Assembly: GCA_910577735.1 (NCBI GenBank)
Contig: CAJTOO010000037.1
Location: forward strand, 1-16,204
Reading direction: 5' to 3'
Length of the DNA: 16,204 nt
Origin: an uncultured Lachnospiraceae bacterium
GTDB lineage: Bacteria; Bacillota; Clostridia; Lachnospirales; Lachnospiraceae
In this document: piece after piece, positions 6,054-13,227 of the stretch
How the letters are laid out: every line of letters starts with the position of its first letter
How positions within the stretch are numbered: position 1 is the first letter of the stretch
Made by a program: the position numbers and the translations under genes
Notes under the pieces: model-generated
The model's input: the letters and a program-made list of their open reading frames with translations, nothing else
Database searches by the model: none
Told to the model about the DNA's origin: nothing

Positions 6054-7196
6054 CTATATACTTATAATGAATTGATTCGTTCCATCCACAAACTTATGCT
6101 CCATCTCTTTGGACATTCCTTTTATTATCCTGTCGGACAAATCTTCTTCGTCCCCAAAAGGATGAAAGGAATACCCATTATAGGAAAACCGCATCTGCGC
6201 CAGATCTTCCCTCTCGCTGTATTCCACATCCAGAGAAATATTCCTTTCCTCCGCTTCCCCTGCCGCAGGCAGAAGTTTTTGCATCAGCACTTCCTCCACA
6301 ACAAGCTGCATGGCATAAATCTTTCTCTGTGAAAACTGCTGCTTACGTCCGAACTCCTCAAGACATGTCATAAAGGCCGGAAAATCAAAGTCACGTGAGA
6401 TTTTTTCCACATGGAGCACCTTAAGCTGCCGGATAAATATCCGGGTTCTTTCCCTCTTTGGATGCTCAAAAATCTGTTCCGGCGTTCCGTCCTCATAGAT
6501 TTCGCCCTGATCCATATAAAATATCCTGGTGGATACATCCCGTGCAAACTTCATTTCATGCGTCACGATTATCATGGTCATTCCCTGCCCTGCCAGCCTG
6601 CGGATAACCGAAAGAACTTCCCCCACCATAGTGGGATCTAGGGCGGAAGTCGGCTCATCAAAAAGAATAATTTCCGGCTCCATGGCCACTGTCCTTGCAA
6701 TAGCCGCACGCTGCTTCTGTCCACCCGAAAGTTCATCCGGATAAGAAAAAGCCTTGTCTGCAAGCCCTATGTTACGCAGCAGTTCCATCCCTCTATCATA
6801 GGCCTCCTGCCGGCTTCTGCCAAGAAGATCGACCTGCCCCATCATGATATTTTCTATAATGGTCTTGTGTGCAAACAGATTAAAGGACTGAAATACCATT
6901 CCCATCTTCTGCCTCACCAGATTTACCTTACATTTCTTGTCTGTCGTTACCACACCGTCTACCACAATCTCGCCTTTTGTAGGTATCTCCAGAAGATTAA
7001 TACATCGAAGCAGGGTTGACTTTCCTGTGCCTGACGGGCCTATAATGGAAATCACCTCTCCTTTTTTAATCTCCACGCTTACATCCTTCAAAGGGGTTAC
7101 GTTCAAATATTCCTTACACAGATGTCGGATAGATATTATACTCGTGTTCATACTTCCCCCGGCACAAACGTCCTGGGTTTCATGTTTTTCTGTCAT
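6054..7196 (-). CDS. Polar amino acid ABC transporter ATPase with C-terminal degenerate GHKL-like domain
   Basis: 380 aa from the ATG at 7194-7196, which overlaps the upstream permease stop (TGATG), implying coupling. A GTG at 7205 and an ATG at 7151 are alternative starts. It has a full ABC cassette of the GlnQ/HisP type: Walker A GPSGTGKST (about 53-61), Q-loop (MVFQSFNLF), signature LSGGQKQR (about 156-163), Walker B IILFDEP (about 176-182), H-loop TH(E) at about 212. GlnQ-type proteins are about 240-250 aa. Here about 120 extra residues follow FIRQLKVL. They read QRKIYAMQLVVEEVLMQK in the N-box position and end RIIKGMSKEMEHKFVDGTNQ before FIISI, a pattern like the end of RsbW-type GHKL domains but without Asn or glycine boxes. 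It energises uptake by the upstream binding-protein/permease fusion. The added domain matches those on both downstream symporters. Confidence 0.9.
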   Translation of the reverse strand: MTEKHETQDVCAGGSMNTSIISIRHLCKEYLNVTPLKDVSVEIKKGEVISIIGPSGTGKSTLLRCINLLEIPTKGEIVVDGVVTTDKKCKVNLVRQKMGMVFQSFNLFAHKTIIENIMMGQVDLLGRSRQEAYDRGMELLRNIGLADKAFSYPDELSGGQKQRAAIARTVAMEPEIILFDEPTSALDPTMVGEVLSVIRRLAGQGMTMIIVTHEMKFARDVSTRIFYMDQGEIYEDGTPEQIFEHPKRERTRIFIRQLKVLHVEKISRDFDFPAFMTCLEEFGRKQQFSQRKIYAMQLVVEEVLMQKLLPAAGEAEERNISLDVEYSEREDLAQMRFSYNGYSFHPFGDEEDLSDRIIKGMSKEMEHKFVDGTNQFIISI

Positions 7197-9448
7197 CACA
7201 TGCACACCCCCTTTAAGCTGTGCTTATTTCGCTTTGGTGCAACTTTCCTCTCTGCAAATGAGAGAACTGCCGTCATCATATTGGCAATAAAAAAATAAAT
7301 TACTGCTGTCATTATCAGTGGAAAGAACGCCTCCATGGTACGTGAGCGTATAATGTCAGATACTTTGGTCAGATCCTGTACAGCAATATATCCTACTACT
7401 GAAGTCATCTTTACCATGGAAATAAATTCGCCTTTCAACACAGGAATAAAATTTCTGGCCGCTTGGGGCAATACAATCTTAAAAAATGTCTGACCTTTCG
7501 TATAGCCCATAGCAAGTGCTGCCTCGCTTTGCCCCTTATCCACAGTTTCTATTCCTGTCCGCATCATCTCTGATGAATAGGCCGCAAAATTAATGGAAAA
7601 TCCAATAACTGCAACCACAATTTCAGATATATCCACCGAACCAAAAATTCCGTAGTATAAAATCATCAGAAAGACTACAATAGGGGTTCCCTGAATCACA
7701 CGAACAAAGACCGCCCCCAACCACTGAGTTGGCTTACAACTGATCCGGCGCAGCATACATATCCCAAAGCCAAGACACAGACCAAAAAATCCTGAAAAGA
7801 CAGAAATCAGTATGGTGACGCCAAGCCCCTGCAAAATCAGCCGCCAGCGCCCCTCCACTACAAAAGTGCTTTGGAAGCTGTCCTCAAGATTTGCCCAGAA
7901 ACCTTTTTCCTGCACTGCCCCATCCGAATCACGCACCAGAAGTACCATAGCTGAGTCATAATGAGTATCTGCAAAGTCTACCCGCTTCGCTCTTTCTTCC
8001 GTGATGGAAAGGCTTCCGCTGACCACATCCGCCTTCCCGCTTTCAAGGGCGGTTATCAGCGAAGCAAATTCACATGTTGTCATCTCCACCTTCCTATCCA
8101 GTTCACGTGCAATCATAAGCAGCAGATCTATCTCAAGCCCTAAAGGTTCGCCGCTGCTTCCAAGATAAGTCATAGGCTCATGGGCGCCATCATAGTAGTA
8201 CCGGATCGTTCCCTTATCTCCCGGCCAGTCCTGCTCTATTAATACCTTTATGCTCTCATCCGCCCCAAGCCATTTTTCCTTTAAGGATGCGATTGTTCCG
8301 TCCTCTTTAAACTTTGCAATAAGTTCATTAAACTGTTCCCGCAGAGGACTTCCCTTGGGAAAAGCATATCCATATTTATCTCGCACGACAGGTTCTTCAA
8401 AAATTTTCAAACCTTCATTTTTTGCTGCCGCAAGCTGTGCCAGCGGTTCATCCAACACCCCCGCATCCACACGGTCTGCCTTAAGAGCCGCAACAATATC
8501 GGGAACAGAATTGTAGTAGGAAAAGTCTTCCGCATCCGCAATTACTTCCTGTAAAAGTTTATCGTAAACCCCTCCGCTTAATGAGGCAAACCTTGCTCCG
8601 GCAAAATCCGAAAGTGTCCCGTATTTTTTCTCTGTGCTGTCTTTCTGATCCGACCTTACCATAACGGCAGTCACCGAAGGATAAACGCAATCGGAAAATT
8701 CGATTTGCTTGCGCCTTTCCTCGGTGGCATTTAAATTTGCCATAATACAGTCAATATCGCCGGCCTGCGCTGCGGCAATGATTCCGTCATAGTCGTAAAT
8801 CTTAATTTCCACTTCCGCATTCAGCCACGCTCCAAAACGGTAAATCAGCTCCACATCATATCCGGTAAGAGTCGTTCCCTCATAGTAGCTGAAAGGCTGA
8901 ACCATCCCTGTGGTTCCCACCTTAAGCTTACAATCCGGCATCTGTGGCGCCTGTATTTCCGGCATGGTTCCCTCCGCCCTGCTTACCCAGCGGTCATACA
9001 TATCATCCAGCGTCCCCTCGGCTCTTGCTTCCGACAGAAACTGGTTCACTTTATCCTTTAAATTGTCAACTTGGCTTTTGGGTGAAATCCCCACAGCCAC
9101 ATCCATACTTTCTCCCAGGTTTTCCTCTAAAATCTCCACATCCTCAAGACCGCTGGCAATAGCAAATTCCATCATTACCCGGTCATAAACAAACCCGTCC
9201 ACTTTTCCCTGGGAAATGGCAAGATACCCCGAAGTGTTGCCGGAAAATGTTTTATGCTCCGCCTCCGGCAAATATTTTTCCGCCATATACATACCTGCCC
9301 CGCCTTCCGGAACACCAATCGTATAGGCCGGATTGTTGAGCTGTTCTATGGAAGTAATTTTTTCATTTTCTTTCCTTCCACATCCCCCAAGGCAAAGTAT
9401 TCCTGAAAGGGCAAATATTAAAAGCGCCATTCTTTTTTGTAAAACCAT
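7196..9448 (-). CDS. Amino acid ABC transporter: lipoprotein substrate-binding domains fused to permease
   Basis: 750 aa. Start ATG at 9446-9448 with AGGTGAGG upstream. Lipoprotein signal peptide with lipobox L20-G21-G22-C23. Domain order: residues about 31-156 look like the second half of an SBP_bac_3 fold (SIEQLNNPAYTIGVPEGG through GTLDDMYDRWV). About 172-395 is a complete SBP_bac_3 (LKVGTTGMVQPFSYYEG, ATEERRKQIEFSD, GTIASLKEKWLG). About 413-508 looks like the first half of another (YYYDGAHEPMTYLG, SITEERAKRVDFADTHYDSA). About 535-735 is a HisM/GlnP-type permease with EAA loop EAALAMGYTKGQTFFKIVLP (642-661). The lone halves at the two ends could together form one circularly permuted binding domain. 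It acts at the membrane in uptake of polar amino acids, with the downstream ATPase. It heads the operon. Confidence 0.88.
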   Translation of the reverse strand: MVLQKRMALLIFALSGILCLGGCGRKENEKITSIEQLNNPAYTIGVPEGGAGMYMAEKYLPEAEHKTFSGNTSGYLAISQGKVDGFVYDRVMMEFAIASGLEDVEILEENLGESMDVAVGISPKSQVDNLKDKVNQFLSEARAEGTLDDMYDRWVSRAEGTMPEIQAPQMPDCKLKVGTTGMVQPFSYYEGTTLTGYDVELIYRFGAWLNAEVEIKIYDYDGIIAAAQAGDIDCIMANLNATEERRKQIEFSDCVYPSVTAVMVRSDQKDSTEKKYGTLSDFAGARFASLSGGVYDKLLQEVIADAEDFSYYNSVPDIVAALKADRVDAGVLDEPLAQLAAAKNEGLKIFEEPVVRDKYGYAFPKGSPLREQFNELIAKFKEDGTIASLKEKWLGADESIKVLIEQDWPGDKGTIRYYYDGAHEPMTYLGSSGEPLGLEIDLLLMIARELDRKVEMTTCEFASLITALESGKADVVSGSLSITEERAKRVDFADTHYDSAMVLLVRDSDGAVQEKGFWANLEDSFQSTFVVEGRWRLILQGLGVTILISVFSGFFGLCLGFGICMLRRISCKPTQWLGAVFVRVIQGTPIVVFLMILYYGIFGSVDISEIVVAVIGFSINFAAYSSEMMRTGIETVDKGQSEAALAMGYTKGQTFFKIVLPQAARNFIPVLKGEFISMVKMTSVVGYIAVQDLTKVSDIIRSRTMEAFFPLIMTAVIYFFIANMMTAVLSFAERKVAPKRNKHSLKGVCM

Positions 9449-9477
9449 TTTTCCTCACCTTTCGTCTGAAATAATCC

Positions 9478-9495
9478 CTCTGTCTCAGCACAGAG
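9478..9495 (-). promoter_or_regulatory. Small hairpin in the 5' leader of the transport operon
   Basis: CTCTGT/ACAGAG (9478-9483 with 9490-9495), 6-nt loop, between the -10 and the ribosome site. It could be an operator or an RNA stem. No function is assignable. Confidence 0.35.
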
Positions 9496-9506
9496 CCTCT
9501 ATCGCT

Positions 9507-9512
9507 ATTATA
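9507..9512 (-). promoter_or_regulatory. Putative promoter -10 of the transport operon
   Basis: TATAAT about 60 nt upstream of the binding-protein/permease start. No convincing -35 at the usual spacing (CCAAAG at 9530-9535), so it may need an activator. Confidence 0.45.
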
Positions 9513-9682
9513 GCAGAATAAGATTTTTGCTTTGGTGGGTATGGGATAATTTGTATATTTTCTGGTATAATTTGTTATATATTCTTTTTGGTGATTGCAA
9601 TTCAGGTCGATTGCAATTCCAAAATAAGTCTAAAGTTTTTCGCCATTCGTCCGATATAGGGGCTGATGCCCCATAAGGTCTG

Positions 9683-10534
9683 TCATGTAAGCATATTACC
9701 TCTACTGATTCCCCCGCTTTCCAAATAATTTCCGTTATCAGTCCGCCCGGCCTGCCTGGGAAAAAAGCAGACCGCCGCATATGGGAACAATGGCTCAGCC
9801 AGCCGGAAACTGAAAGTTTCCCTGTCTACCATCCCCACCACATTTTCGCTGTCGTACAATTCAAGCAGGAACCCAGCCATCTGTTTGCCCGTATGGTATG
9901 TTCCGAAAGACTTGTCATAATCGTATTCCCTAACATTGTTTGCTACCATTCCGAATTCTGTCTTTGTCGCCGCGGGTGCCAGTACCTTTGCCTTCATCTT
10001 TGCGCCTGTCTCTTTCAGTTCCCATGCCAGCCCTTCCGTAAATGTGCTGACATAAAACTTTGCCGCACAGTATGTTACAGCCGTAGGCACAATGGTATAC
10101 CCACCAGCCGATGATATGTTGATAAGCTGTGTTCCTTCTACATCTTTGTAATCACGGACATACAGTGAGGACAGAATTGTCAGAGCCTCTATGTTCAGAT
10201 TCAACATCATACTGATTTTATCCAAGTCCTGATCTGCTACGCTGTCATAATTTCCAAAACCCGCATTATTCACCCATGTCTCAATCTCATAGTCCCTCAA
10301 GCCCTCATAAAGCTGGTATACGTTTTCCGACACAGATAAATCCGTACTTCGGATAACAACATCCACGTCCGGACGTTCCTCCAATATCTCCTTTTTCAGC
10401 ATCTCCAGATTATCCTTGCGCCTTGCTGCTATGATCAGATTTTTTCCCCGCCCTGCAAATGCCTTTGCCGTTTCATACCCAATGCCGGAGCTTGCCCCGG
10501 TGATGACTGTATATTTTCCTTTTTTCTGAACCAT
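9683..10534 (-). CDS. Short-chain dehydrogenase/reductase (SDR) with altered C-terminus
   Basis: Start chosen at the ATG at 10532-10534 because AAGGAGG lies 7 nt upstream; an in-frame ATG 11 codons earlier lacks one. It encodes a classical SDR (NAD(P)-dependent oxidoreductase): cofactor motif TGASSGIG (12-19), NNAG (89-92), catalytic Ser141/142, Tyr155 and Lys159 (Y-C-A-A-K). Substrate unknown. Residues 1-252 look normal. After PLFPYA the frame runs into about 30 residues (AVCFFPRQAGRTDNGNY onward) encoded by a repeated 65-bp element and its flank, so the natural C-terminus has probably been cut off and replaced. The essential fold may survive. It is divergent from a MerR regulator (10618) through a shared promoter/operator, so it is probably that regulator's target. 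Confidence 0.88.
   Translation of the reverse strand: MVQKKGKYTVITGASSGIGYETAKAFAGRGKNLIIAARRKDNLEMLKKEILEERPDVDVVIRSTDLSVSENVYQLYEGLRDYEIETWVNNAGFGNYDSVADQDLDKISMMLNLNIEALTILSSLYVRDYKDVEGTQLINISSAGGYTIVPTAVTYCAAKFYVSTFTEGLAWELKETGAKMKAKVLAPAATKTEFGMVANNVREYDYDKSFGTYHTGKQMAGFLLELYDSENVVGMVDRETFSFRLAEPLFPYAAVCFFPRQAGRTDNGNYLESGGISRGNMLT
9711..9776 (-). repeat. 66-bp repeated element, copy A, fused to the SDR 3' end
   Basis: The reverse complement of 9711-9776 begins GGCGGTCTGCTTTTTTCCCA and ends TGGAAAGCGGGGG. It matches 15874-15938 with only a few differences. The flanks differ on both sides beyond the element, apart from a GCGG overlap. Both copies start just after the 3' end of a cargo gene read in the same direction. 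Confidence 0.8.
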
Positions 10535-10566
10535 TTGATAATCCTCCTTCGATTTGGTATAATCCA

Positions 10567-10597
10567 ACCATACAATGTAGAGTGAACTCTATGTCAA
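10567..10597 (-). promoter_or_regulatory. MerR-type promoter and operator for the SDR gene
   Basis: -35 TTGACA (10592-10597) and -10 TATGGT (10567-10572) are 19 bp apart, the long spacer typical of MerR-activated promoters. TAGAGTGAACTCTA (10578-10591), a dyad with arms TAGAGT/ACTCTA, fills the spacer. It is the expected binding site of the adjacent regulator. Confidence 0.75.
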
Positions 10598-10617
10598 GAG
10601 GATTGGAGTGATTTTTT

Positions 10618-11016
10618 ATGGAATATCCCATCGGGGAATTTTCAAAGCTGGCGGGGCTTGGCATCCATACCCTGCGCTACTATGAACAGGAAGGGCTGAT
10701 TGCCCCGAAGCGCAATTCCGGCAACCGCCGCTGTTATTCCGATAAAGACCTTACATGGATTGAATTCATCAAACGACTGAAAGATACAGGGATGCCTATC
10801 AAGGAAATCAAACACTATGCCGAACTCCGGGCAACAGGTAATCCCACCCTTTCTGATAGGATGGAAATGCTGGTGCAGCACCGGCAGGCACTCAGTGAGC
10901 AGATTGCACGGCTGCAGGAGCATAAGATAAAACTGGATGAAAAAATTGAGTTTTACAGAAATGAGATTGAACGTGTAAATACCAAAGGGGCAAGATACCC
11001 CGCCCCTCCATATTAG
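10618..11016 (+). CDS. MerR-family transcriptional regulator
   Basis: 132 aa. GGAGTG lies about 9 nt before the ATG. The N-terminal winged helix-turn-helix is typical (PIGEFSKLAGLGIHTLRYYE, then QEGLIAP, NRRCYSDKDLTWIEFIKRLK). Residues about 80-125 form the dimerisation coiled coil (ALSEQIARLQEHKIKLDEKI). It lacks a long effector domain and metal-binding cysteines, so it resembles the short aldehyde/redox-type (AdhR-like) members; the signal is unknown. It is divergent from the SDR gene and almost certainly controls it through the 19-bp-spacer promoter. Its stop lies 4 nt from the convergent MFS gene stop. Confidence 0.9.
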   Translation: MEYPIGEFSKLAGLGIHTLRYYEQEGLIAPKRNSGNRRCYSDKDLTWIEFIKRLKDTGMPIKEIKHYAELRATGNPTLSDRMEMLVQHRQALSEQIARLQEHKIKLDEKIEFYRNEIERVNTKGARYPAPPY

Positions 11017-11020
11017 CCAA

Positions 11021-12298
11021 TCAGTCTAATGACTTTATTTCCCGGTTGAAACAGGATGCCATGCTCACTGTAAAGCCGCATATCCCGGTACACAGGAACA
11101 TTGCCGCCATGCCGCTTCCGGCACTATCCCCTACTATTATTTCCAGCATTTCCGCCAGCCTGTTCCCGGAAACCATAAAAGGCTCAAACACATAATCTGC
11201 CAGATAACCTCCCAGGATAATCCCAACCGGAATCGTGCTGTACTGGATAGCATTCCTGACCGCAAATACCCTCCCCTGCATAGCGGCGGGAATCTTACGG
11301 TACAGTATCGTATTCTGGGATGCCTCTATAAAAGGAATCGGCAGACTGGCAGCGACCGCAGCCACTGACCACCAGAATACATTTTGACTGGCTGCCATCA
11401 TCAGGTCACCAAACAGAAATGACAATGCCGCCGAAACATAAATTGCCACAGCCTTATGGCGGCTTTCTTTCTTTACGGAAACAATAATACCCCCGGCAAT
11501 CCCGCCTATCCCCATGCAGGCATTTACAGTTCCAAGCACGATACTGTTCCCGGAGCTTCTTGCCAGGATCATTGGCGATAAAATATTCTCATAGGTCAGC
11601 CTTGAACAGAAATTGATCAGTGCCATTGTAACCATGATATAAAATATGCCTTTTTCCTTTTTCAGAAAATCAAATCCTTCTGCTATTCCGGCAAATGGAG
11701 AGCTGTACTTCTTTTCCTGCTCCTGTTCCGGGATAGTGATAAAGAACAGCAATACGCAAAATGCAAAGCCAAAGCTCGCCAGATCTATCAGCAGGATAAG
11801 AGGAAGTCCGCCTGCCACAAACAGGAATGCCGCCAGCATAGGGCTGAATACAACAATAAGGTTATTGGAAAAAGAATTCATCCCACTGACATTTGAAATC
11901 TTCTCCTTTGGTACAAGTCTTCCCGTTGCCACCGCGGACGCAGGCTGCTGAAAGGCATTCGTTATACCAATCACCGCATTTATGGCATAGATATTCCAGA
12001 CCTCCAGACATCCTGCAAACAGAAACACCAATACTGCCAGCGAACCAGCCGCCGCAATGCTGTCCGAGACCAGCATGATTATTTTCTTCTTATGCCTGTC
12101 TATAAAACTGCCGACAAACAGGCTTAAAAAAACATACGGCACATAATTGCAAAAGGACATCAGCGAAACGGACATTGCAGAATGGCTCTGTCCATACGCC
12201 CATAAAACGAGCGCAAACCCGGTCATGGAACTCCCAAGTCCCGATACGCTCTGGCTTAACCACAAAATGATATATTTCTTAAATGATTTTTCTTCCAT
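11021..12298 (-). CDS. MFS efflux transporter (macrolide-efflux/Mef-like group)
   Basis: 425 aa with about 12 membrane helices. GGAG lies about 9 nt upstream of the ATG at 12296-12298. It starts MEEKSFKKYIILWLSQSVSG. The early motif GSFIDRHKKKIIMLVSD is the conserved loop 2-3 of MFS drug-efflux proteins (GxxxDRxxRR type). The overall pattern (LSQSVSGLGSSMTGFALVLW, IPAAMQGRVFAVRNAI) fits the MFS group that includes Mef macrolide-efflux pumps and enterobactin-exporter-like proteins. The substrate cannot be read from sequence. Upstream are a strong promoter, a 26-codon leader ORF and competing hairpins, which supports antibiotic-inducible expression. No regulator gene is coupled to it. Confidence 0.85.
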   Translation of the reverse strand: MEEKSFKKYIILWLSQSVSGLGSSMTGFALVLWAYGQSHSAMSVSLMSFCNYVPYVFLSLFVGSFIDRHKKKIIMLVSDSIAAAGSLAVLVFLFAGCLEVWNIYAINAVIGITNAFQQPASAVATGRLVPKEKISNVSGMNSFSNNLIVVFSPMLAAFLFVAGGLPLILLIDLASFGFAFCVLLFFITIPEQEQEKKYSSPFAGIAEGFDFLKKEKGIFYIMVTMALINFCSRLTYENILSPMILARSSGNSIVLGTVNACMGIGGIAGGIIVSVKKESRHKAVAIYVSAALSFLFGDLMMAASQNVFWWSVAAVAASLPIPFIEASQNTILYRKIPAAMQGRVFAVRNAIQYSTIPVGIILGGYLADYVFEPFMVSGNRLAEMLEIIVGDSAGSGMAAMFLCTGICGFTVSMASCFNREIKSLD

Positions 12299-12339
12299 TG
12301 AATTTTCTCCATTCTATTCTTTATTTTTCAGAATAAAAA

Positions 12340-12412
12340 GTACAAAATCCAATGTGGACGATAGATATTACCTCTGTACAAATTTCGTCCAGTCATCAGA
12401 CTTTGTACAGAG
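12340..12412 (-). promoter_or_regulatory. Candidate transcription/translation attenuator of the MFS gene
   Basis: In the transcript, segment A (12402-12412, CTCTGTACAAA) pairs perfectly over 11 bp with B2 (12372-12382, TTTGTACAGAG). B1 (12385-12391, TGGACGA), in the loop of A:B2, pairs with C (12355-12361, TCGTCCA). A can also pair over 7 bp with D (12340-12346, TTTGTAC). A, B1 and B2 lie within the leader ORF. A:B2 and B1:C would form a pseudoknot if together, so they probably alternate. Confidence 0.6.
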
Positions 12413-12448
12413 TCCTTTGTTTAAGTCAATCACCAAATGGCAGAGCAT
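12368..12448 (-). CDS. 26-aa leader peptide upstream of the MFS efflux gene
   Basis: ATG at 12446-12448, TAA at 12368-12370. An excellent ribosome site, GGAGGTG (12455-12461), lies 6-8 nt upstream. The peptide starts MLCHLVIDLNKGLC and ends TKSDDWTKFVQR. It lies between a consensus-like promoter and the efflux gene (start 12298), and its codons contain one arm of an 11-bp inverted repeat and a segment of a second hairpin. That layout matches leader peptides of erm, mef/msr and similar inducible resistance genes, where a drug-stalled ribosome changes RNA folding. I do not recognise the peptide sequence. Function is inferred from position and structure. Confidence 0.65.
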   Translation of the reverse strand: MLCHLVIDLNKGLCTKSDDWTKFVQR

Positions 12449-12483
12449 ATTTCCCACCTCCCTCAGTTATCTTTTCGCAGGAC

Positions 12484-12512
12484 AGTATAGCATGGAAATT
12501 TCTTTAAATCAA
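12484..12512 (-). promoter_or_regulatory. Promoter of the leader peptide and MFS gene
   Basis: -35 TTGATT (12507-12512), spacer exactly 17 bp, -10 TATACT (12484-12489). It would start transcription near 12477, giving a 5' leader of about 180 nt before the MFS start. Confidence 0.7.
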
Positions 12513-12885
12513 TTTATCCTTGAAAACAACAAATCATCGATATAGAACTATGCATCAGATATACAGTTACTCCATCTCCCTGAACGTGCCAGTCATCCCC
12601 CCACAAGGCTCCACTGGCACAGCATATAGGATTTCAGATTTACCGTGCTTTTCTGATAAGCCACACAAGCCACTTTCAGCTTCCGTCCTTTCCTATTACT
12701 TCAGAAGAATACCGCTCCTGCTAAAGTAAAATCACCCACTGAATTATACCATAGAAATTTTCTGTTTTTCACCCAATGGCACGAAACGACTATTTTTCGG
12801 AAATGGAAAGCAAAAAAGAGCCCTTGAACAGCCCTTTCCTCATCTCATCTATATTCCATTTAATTTTTATCGCTTTACTCATATA
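12513..12885. other. Gene-free stretch with minor structure
   Basis: No credible gene. It holds an 8-bp inverted repeat GTGCCAGT/ACTGGCAC (12586-12593 and 12613-12620) and a lone minus-strand TATAAT at 12743-12748 without a good -35. Short open frames on both strands lack ribosome sites. It is AT-rich towards the right, where the iteron-like repeats begin. Confidence 0.5.
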
Positions 12886-12889
12886 TAAA

Positions 12890-13023
12890 CACGAAAACTC
12901 TTTACACTATCACAGAAACCCTTATATTATCACGAAAACTCCCATCCTGTTTCCGTGATAATACAGGCAGTTTCCATGTTTGTATATGGGTTTTGCCTGA
13001 TAGTATCCGAGTTTCCGTGATAA
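12890..13023. repeat. Iteron-like cluster (TATCACGAAAAC / GTTTCCGTGATA)
   Basis: Copies in one orientation: 12890-12899 (partial, CACGAAAACT), 12908-12919 (TATCACAGAAAC), 12928-12939 (TATCACGAAAAC). Opposite orientation: 12949-12960 and 13011-13022 (GTTTCCGTGATA), and a partial at 12970-12978 (GTTTCCATG). The 12928 and 12949 copies form a near-perfect 12-bp inverted pair with a 9-nt gap. The cluster ends 11 bp before the right inverted-repeat arm and is absent from the left flank. It may bind a replication or partition protein, or a regulator. Confidence 0.7.
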
Positions 13024-13094
13024 TAACTGACTTTTGCAACAGTGTACAAAGGGATACATATAAAAAAACAAAATAATGGACTGCCAACCTACTG

Positions 13095-13129
13095 AAAAAC
13101 CGCTCTTTCACAACGAAGGGCGGTTTTTT
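13095..13129 (+). terminator. Terminator-like hairpin 1 in the right parB leader
   Basis: AAAAACCGC (13095-13103) with GCGGTTTTT (13120-13128), then T. Same structure as 610-644. Confidence 0.7.
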
Positions 13130-13164
13130 CATGGGCGCAGGGAAAGGAGGCAACCCAACTACCG

Positions 13165-13195
13165 GGGCTTGACAAGAGAGGTCAAGCCCTTTTTT
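13165..13195 (+). terminator. Terminator-like hairpin 2 in the right parB leader
   Basis: GGGCTTGAC (13165-13173) with GTCAAGCCC (13181-13189): perfect 9-bp stem, 7-nt loop, then six T. Same structure as 544-574, with the G-U pair replaced by G-C. Confidence 0.75.
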
Positions 13196-13227
13196 CATGC
13201 CAGAAAACCAAGAAGGAGGTATTGCGA

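Noticed and set aside
9508..9780. 90-aa minus-strand ORF after the SDR gene
   Set aside because: It consists of the 65-bp element plus AT-rich intergenic sequence in another frame, and has no ribosome site.
12147..12545. 132-aa plus-strand ORF over the MFS leader
   Set aside because: It covers the promoter and leader of the opposite strand, has no ribosome site and resembles no protein family.
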